Position numbers and translations under genes: made by a program. A stretch of 64,000 bases of DNA, taken from NCBI GenBank assembly GCA_903813345.2, contig CAIIXF020000009.1, forward strand, positions 3,100,001 through 3,164,000, in the 5' to 3' direction. Positions 57,798 through 64,000 of the stretch are shown in pieces. The first letter of the stretch is position 1. Every line of letters begins with the position of its first letter. The DNA comes from Owenia fusiformis. Lineage: Eukaryota; Annelida; Polychaeta; Sabellida; Oweniidae. The notes under the pieces are model-generated. The model was given only the letters and a program-made list of their open reading frames with translations, made no database searches and had not been told where the DNA came from.

Positions 57798-58209
57798 TTA
57801 AGGTGCCATGGTCCTTAACAGGAAATGACAAAACAGAAAATGACAAAGCCATGTTGGATTTTGAATATTTTTTGAACCAAGATAACATCGTTCTGTTTTG
57901 ACCTCCAGTCAGTTTAACTTGTTCCACATATCATCTACATGATTAGTATCACTATGTACATGATCAAAATAACCCTAAACATAATAAAATAACTTTTTAA
58001 GCTCTCTAAAAATGTGACTGAGTTCTGAAAATATATAAAAGTAGGACCTAAGGAAAGGTCACTGAACAGAATCTTTTGAATTTTTCAGAAAACGTACCCA
58101 CTGTTTTGTTCTAAGTGATACGAAAATGGTGGTCATAAAAAAGAAAAATAGATCGCTTTTCTACGAAATATATCAAATTATCAAAGATTAAGGTACCATG
58201 GCACCTTAA
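57798..58209. mobile_element. 412-bp element with palindromic TIRs
   Basis: The ends TTAAGGTGCCATGGTCCTTA (57798) and its inverse CCATGGCACCTTAA (ends 58209) match for about 20 bp. Each terminus is itself a near-palindrome around CCATGG. No coding capacity. Confidence 0.7.
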
Positions 58210-58996
58210 AGGACTCGACTCTGAGGAACAATTGTCCTGAGTACTGGGGAAAGAAAGCAGTAATGCGCATCACGTTTGAGTAAATGCATTGATTACCAAA
58301 CAATGAATAAATGCAGAATGAAATAATGAAAGAACAACGACCCTTATCAATTATTCACGCCAAACATAAAGGACGACGCTATCAATGAAAATATTATTAG
58401 ATTGTTCAGTCATGTGACATATTTCTCAGTGTGTAATCCAAGTATTAGTCCCAGAGATGCTCCGGTTAAAATGAAGTGTCGTTTTCTCGGAACTCCGCCA
58501 CAGAAAAAGAACATGCCTTTTGGAAGTACTGATTTCCCTCATTAAGAAAATATATTTCATTTTGATAGAAACAAGGGCCCTTCTCTCTATAAATTGGGGT
58601 CACACAAGGTTGCCTTCTAAACAAATGTTAACAACACATATATATATTATATTATTGTTTTACCACGAATAACTGTATTTTATGTATGATATCAATTAAT
58701 TTTGATAAAACAAGAGAATATAGAATTTGAAAAACGTCACTAAGATGGTCCCCAACAGGGTCCAGACGTCTGCAATAGTAAAAATCTACATTAATGTGGC
58801 AACATTGTATAAAAGGTGAATGGCGACAAAAACTGTACCCAAATAAATATCTATGTTGACTTGGGAATATGATGATATCACTTTGATAAGTCAATACTGC
58901 ATACATCCCTAGATCTTAATTTTTTAAGTGACAGCCCCTACTTCCCGAAAAATGTACCATAACCCAGTGTAAGGCATATGTAGGAATACTATCCAG
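58210..58996. other. Gene-free stretch
   Basis: Nothing recognised. Confidence 0.4.
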
Positions 58997-59300
58997 TAGA
59001 TTGTGTCGCAAACATGACCACCTACTGCATTGTGTAATCCAACTACTGGGAACGTGTTCTCAAACATGACCACATATTGCAGTGTGTAATCCAACTACTG
59101 AGAACGTGTTCTCAGACATGACCACATATTGCAGTGTGAAATCCAACTACTGGGAACGTGTTCTCAAACATGACCACATATTGCAGTGTGTAATCCAACT
59201 ACTGGGAACGTGTTTGCAAACATGACCACACTTTGCAGTGTGTAATCCAACTACTGGGAAGGTGTTCTCAAACATGACCATATATTGCAGTGTTCGAATA
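58997..59300. repeat. 52-bp tandem repeat, about 5.5 copies
   Basis: The mark AACTACTG occurs at 59041, 59093, 59145, 59197 and 59249, exactly 52 bp apart. The unit includes GTGTAATCCAACTACTGGGA, ACGTGTTCTCAAACATGACC and ACATATTGCA. A 64-codon frame across it on the minus strand only reflects the repeat. Confidence 0.97.
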
Positions 59301-59692
59301 CTTGGAATGTTTTCGCAAGCATACATACGTTGTACAATCATGTCCTTCCCACTTCTTCATCATGCGCATGGTAGCAAATTGTATAGTAATCTAACTAACG
59401 AAAGGGCGTTAGCGAAATCTTTGTAAAGAGCATTACTTTAGTAACATTACACAAGATAATTGGAAATTCAAGCAATTGTCTATTTCAAAGAAATAATATA
59501 ACTTCATTTAAGTCAGGCGAAGGAGACACACCTTTATCTCAATATGTTTGAAGTATCATTGTTAAAAGCTCAATATAAATACTAGAACAAAAACAAGGAT
59601 ACGGCGTTAGTGGTGACATTTCTTAGTTCGTTTATGATAGCTTATCTTACAGACTATTCTTACTTTTCGAACATCTTTATCGACATTCCAAA

Positions 59693-62600
59693 GAGCGAGG
59701 GAAAGTATCGCAACAGATTTTTGACAGTAAATAATTTTTTTCTAGTAGTTTCTGGCTGTACAAAAATGAATGCATATGAAAGGCCAATGTATAATCTTTA
59801 AGAAAAATTCAGAGAATGGTTTCAAGATCAATTGGATTATCTCATAAGCCATGTTTAATCCACCCATCAACAAGCTTTTTTCAAAATACAATCGTCATTT
59901 TCACCATCGTCCCTCATTTTTTTTTACAATTTTCATGCAAAGTTACATTGTACTTGAACACATGTTTCATCACTTAAAATATATAAGGAACTCCTCGTGG
60001 ATTAGGATTATGATAATCCAATATAAGGGGATCCAATGGGGATCTAAAAGCTATGCTTTTAGTACAGCACACTCATATAAGATGTCATTAGTGTGCCATA
60101 AAGTTAGTTCAAAATGTTTTCATAAATGAATGGTTGGACTTGTTTGATCCCCTGCTGTTTGATCCCCTGTTTAATCAATGGAGCATAACCGCAGCATTTC
60201 CCCAAAAATTCTGAATACCTGTCAAGTTGACTGTTTAATGTTTGAGTGCAGTTAAACCTCTGTGTGTGTGTGTAAGTTGCTTTGTTTGTTTGTTTATATC
60301 CATCTGTACTAGGTGCTTTGATGCCACCTTTGTTTATTCTCTGGTGCTTGTTTTTCACACTGTGCTATCACTTGTAAGTTTTACACTGATGGTTTGTAGA
60401 AGTCTCTTTTTTTATTATTTATAAGTTGCTAAAAAATTCTAAATACCTCTCTTTATGATAATTTCTATGATGCCTAATTATAGCATTTACTTTGAACAGG
60501 TTTTCTGTATCTTGTTTATCAGTAATGATTCACGAGGTACAGTGCTATTAAAATCATAAATACAGTACAATTTAGTACATCATACCTTTGCCAATAATTT
60601 TAGTAAGACAAATATTTTGATCCAGCTTCTGAAAAAACATTGAACATATATGATGATGTTTTATAACACACTTCACATTTTTGCGGTAACGATAACAAAA
60701 AATGGCGGATGGGAAAGGCAGCATGTCCTCTTTCTCGCCTGTAGGAAATATTCACAGATAAGATTTCCTTTTAAACTAGTTCCATTCGGTGACGTATATA
60801 TGGTTGGTTATAAAGACTGGGTCAAATCTGCCAGGTGGTCTACAAGAAACAGAATATAATCTGTAAACCTACCGACTGAGATATCAAAGTTTATAATATT
60901 TGGTCCATTCTCGTGTTGTCTCAGTACATGAGCCACTCAAAATATTAACTGTAAGTATAAGTAAACTGTGTATAACTACTGCAAATTCAAATACATTATT
61001 ATGGCTTGAGTAAAACATAGGTGGTTTCCAATGCTCAATTGGCTTTGTATGATCGTATGTAGGTTACATCTATATACCACAAGGTTTTTAGGCAATGTAG
61101 ACCATGCCCTAACAACAAAAACAAAAATAAACAAATTACTAAATTTTTGTGTAGTTTTGAATTTCAAACTCGACAGTTTTTCTCTTATTTCATGTTATCC
61201 CCGGGCATCAATTTGCAAAGGCTACGTTCAAAATATACATTACTGAAAGTATCACCGAATGGGATTTTTACATAAATCGTTCATCCTTTCATTGATACAC
61301 AGAAATAGAAAATAATGCGCCAACCTTAGTTTTCTCTTCCATCGCGGCCATTTTATTGGATAAATTAGTGAACGTAGCTGTCCAACCTCGTTTTCAGAGG
61401 TGGCGTAACCGTCATGCTATAACACCGTGCTATTGACTATTTTCACATCACTGGCCTCTTTTTGTTTCCTGATTGATATAATGCCAATTGATGTAATGGT
61501 CCCCAGTTAAACCAGTTGAGAGATGGACAACATTACTGGGGGTCATAACAGTACTCGTTCATGTTCAAGTTCTCACACAAGTGTTTTACACAGTCTGTAG
61601 CCAGCTTTTACCAAGGGGTAGGAGCAGTTTTACCAAGGGCAAAGCTTTTGCCTAGGGATGAACTTTTGACAGTTTTGGCTAAAAAATCATGCGAAGTGCT
61701 CAGATTGGTGAGAAACTGCATCATTTTGAAAGAATCTCTTGGGGGAGCAGCAGCTCCCTTTATCTCTCCCCCTCTACCTGGCTAATTTTCACATTTTTTA
61801 TATTTCTACTATTCAAATTGACCAATCCCCATTCATGTCATTTTAACAGGTCCCTTCATTACTTTACACTTGTGTTCATTAATCCCTTGTTTTCTAGTCG
61901 TATGTGCTTTTATTATTCAGTTTCACTATCTATTGTTTTGCCATGCCAGTTTTACATGTTTGCATGCTGAGTTTGTTTTATGTAATGTTTTTTGTTCCTT
62001 AAATGGTTTACACATTCACTCAATTGAGTTGAGGTGTTGCCCCATTACTAGTTAATGTTGCCTAGAGTTTGTGACTGTACATACACAAAGTATTTCAAAT
62101 ATATATTTTAGAAAACATTTTATATTTGATTCCCACCCAAGGGTCTTCCACTCACCCATTAACATAAACAAAACATGAACTCTAATAAAAATGCCAACAA
62201 GACTGCAAGGGAAACTTAATCTATGAATTGGACTTTGCCATATCACATGTATTAGTCCCGTGATCAGGGAGGGGGTGGAGGGGGGTTGAGAGACGACCCT
62301 CTCCCCTAGGCACATTTTCTGTCAACATCCTGCAATTTTTCACCACTTAAGTACTTTTCAAGTGATGTTCGGATGATGCTTTCATTTAATTGCTTGCACT
62401 GATGGTTTCTCTTGAAAATTCATGCACATAAGGTGATCTAGTATTTCAACACAGGACCCTGAAAGCGCTATTTGAGCTTGAAGTAGAAGTATTCATAGTA
62501 TTACTGTTTGTATTATTAATCTCTACGATTTTTCAATAGGCTAACTCAGTCAGTGAATGCAGGATTAAAACACAACACACATGAGTAATTCACCCACCTA

Positions 62601-63023
62601 TGCATGTTATTATTGAAAAACATTGCCATCTTTTACATCACTCCTAAATTATTTTTGTAAACATGCATTTTAAGAGGTTCATTTTTTCAAAAAAAACACA
62701 AAAACAAACTTCATGGAGTTCCTTACATATTTTACTTGATGAAACATGTGTTCAAGTACAATGTAACTTTGCATGAAAAATTGTAAAAAAAATGAGGGAC
62801 GATAGTGAAAATGACGAATGTATTTTGAAAAAGCTTGTTGATGGGTGGATTAAACATGGATTATAAGATAATCCAATTGATATGGAAACTATTCTTTGAA
62901 CTTTTCTTGAAGATTATAGATTCGCCTTTCCCAAGCATTTACTTTTTACAGCCAGAAACTACTCACAAAAAAATTATCAACTGTCAAAATTATCAAAAGT
63001 CTGTTGCAATACTTTCCCTGCTC
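59693..63023. repeat. 3.3-kb region bounded by diverged 0.3-kb inverted repeats
   Basis: 59693-59993 and 62711-63023 are inverted, roughly 80-85% identical by eye, sharing TAGTTTCTGGCTGTA, CATGTTTAATCCACCCATCA and AGTTACATTGTACTTGAACA. In between lie the 60678-60962 repeat, pyrimidine-rich DNA at 60220-60420, and no long ORF. In the right copy, + frames give CVQVQCNFA, ILKKLVDGWIKHG, then KSVAILSLLLYSTKRQQVLE EALK and a stop, suggesting both arms descend from one coding fragment of unknown family. Confidence 0.75.
60678..60962. repeat. Dispersed about 290-bp repeat, partner of 17227-17528
   Basis: Inverted relative to the calpain-intron copy, sharing TCACAGATAAGATTTCCTTT and TATAAAGACTGGGTCAAATC. 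A direct-orientation extra piece, GTAACCGTCATGCTATAACA, is at 61406. Confidence 0.85.
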
Positions 63024-64000
63024 CTTTATTCTACAAAGAGGCAACAAGTACTCGAGGAAGCCCTAAAGTAATTGTAGGTCCTTTGAGAAAAATAGAAAGG
63101 TCGTCAAAATCGTTGTTTGAAGTATTCCACTGTTGAGAACAAGGTCCAGATCATATAGTGGATTCTCAGTGGCTCCTGTGACCAAAAAAAACCCAACACT
63201 TTAGGCAATGTCTTTCCGCAGCAAAACTAAATACATTATAAAAATGTAACTTGTCGTGGGGTATTCTATCTGTCCACTTCCATTGGTCCAACATTAATCG
63301 CTGCATCAAAAATATTCGCCAGAGAACAAGAAAAAACGATACTGTAGAGAGGAAACTTTCAATTGACAAAATTGCAAGTTAATTGTCTGGTTTCGATACT
63401 GGTGGTCAGTGGTACCCTACGGTTTACCTATAAAATGCATTTCATTGAAGTGATCCTCAAATGAGCATATATTTTATGTCAATAAATAAAATAAAATAAT
63501 TGGCAAAGTTTTCCAATTTCTAAATGGCCGCCATCTTGACTCTTTGTTTATGTGTCTCGCTCCGATTACAAAATGTGAATGCTGTTGTAGAATATTTCCA
63601 CTTTAAATGGCTGCAACAATTGTTTATAGTGTCAACGTTAATAAACTATTTTTGGAATGATAAAGAAATGAAACGATGCTAGTGTTGAGTCACAGTGTAA
63701 ACAAATGGCATATAAATGAATGCCATGATTGTTTGAGGATATTTCGTCACGTGGTTTGTAAAGTGCTAAACTAGGTAAAAACAATAAACAATCATAAGCA
63801 TGTTGTTTGCAAACATCCTGCTCAAATATTTCAAAAGGAAAAACTGTCTGCCAATTTTGAAAAGCGACAGTAGTAATGTCAGAGCCGATTCAGTATTTTG
63901 TAATTTTTAATTAAAAGCGAACTTAATTTTTTCGACCTCCCCTCCTCCGTAAAAGTTGGTAAAGTTGATGTATCGTTAGGTTTTCACTGATTTTTCTTTG
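63024..64000. other. Gene-free right end with weak coding hints
   Basis: On +, 63203-63384 reads QCLSAAKLNTL, stop, KCNLSWGILSVHFHWSNINR then CIKNIRQRTRKNDTVERKLS, a decayed frame that could continue the coding remnant of 62835-63071. At 63524-63540 AAATGGCCGCCATCTTGAC contains a YY1-type AAGATGGCGGC motif on the minus strand, a common promoter element. No gene can be assigned. Confidence 0.3.

Noticed and set aside
59147-59341. Minus-strand frame with CKHVPSSWITHCNMWS repeats as a repeat protein
   Set aside because: The 52-bp unit is not a multiple of three, so successive repeats change frame; the ORF is fortuitous.

Overview
This window looks like AT-rich, intron-rich nuclear DNA from an invertebrate animal, most likely a marine lophotrochozoan such as a bivalve mollusc. 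I infer this from one gene with short exons split by kilobase introns, from Tc1/mariner-type transposon remains, and from many foldback MITEs and tandem repeats, including a 'TGTCACCAC...GTGGTGACA' satellite element of a kind I associate with bivalve genomes. No operons, bacterial signals or CRISPR arrays are visible. The taxon call is inference.

Only one protein-coding gene can be assigned firmly. It is the 3' half of a calpain-family gene on the + strand at 2091-18189. Seven exons join in frame to give 168 codons covering the C-terminal penta-EF-hand domain, ending in an EWIQIAMSY-type calpain tail and a stop. The protease core and C2-like domain must lie upstream of the window. Three features of this gene stand out. 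One intron (4976-6051) has a textbook minor-spliceosome (U12) donor and branch site but an uncertain acceptor. The end of the exon at 16564-16680 is triplicated together with its splice donor as a 64-bp tandem repeat. The 8.4-kb fourth intron holds a 6.5-kb structure bounded by two nearly identical 1.34-kb inverted arms that each carry tRNA-like promoter boxes.

The rest is mostly mobile or repetitive DNA. The other calpain introns hold a complete 1.04-kb mariner-like element (6980-8020) and a second mariner fragment abutting it. From 18.3 to 24.3 kb there is a nested cluster: a MITE family whose TAA target duplication can be read from a filled and an empty site, a 1-kb palindrome-rich element inserted inside one MITE, a 1.65-kb satellite-bearing element with a 412-bp higher-order repeat, and another Tc1/mariner relic. 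From 24 to 42 kb the sequence is mainly anonymous, with a roughly 330-bp tandem array (33.1-34.5 kb), a MITE, a tRNA-like pseudogene and a TIR element.

From 42 to 46 kb there are two possible exons of an unrecognised + strand gene (42165-42562 and 45686-45746), set among foldback elements. From 50.5 to 51.8 kb there is a 61-bp minisatellite of about 20 copies, and from 53.4 to 54.4 kb a 128-bp tandem array split by a TTAA-flanked MITE. The last 6 kb hold a 52-bp tandem array and a 3.3-kb region flanked by diverged 0.3-kb inverted repeats. Apart from calpain, all coding calls are weak and marked so.
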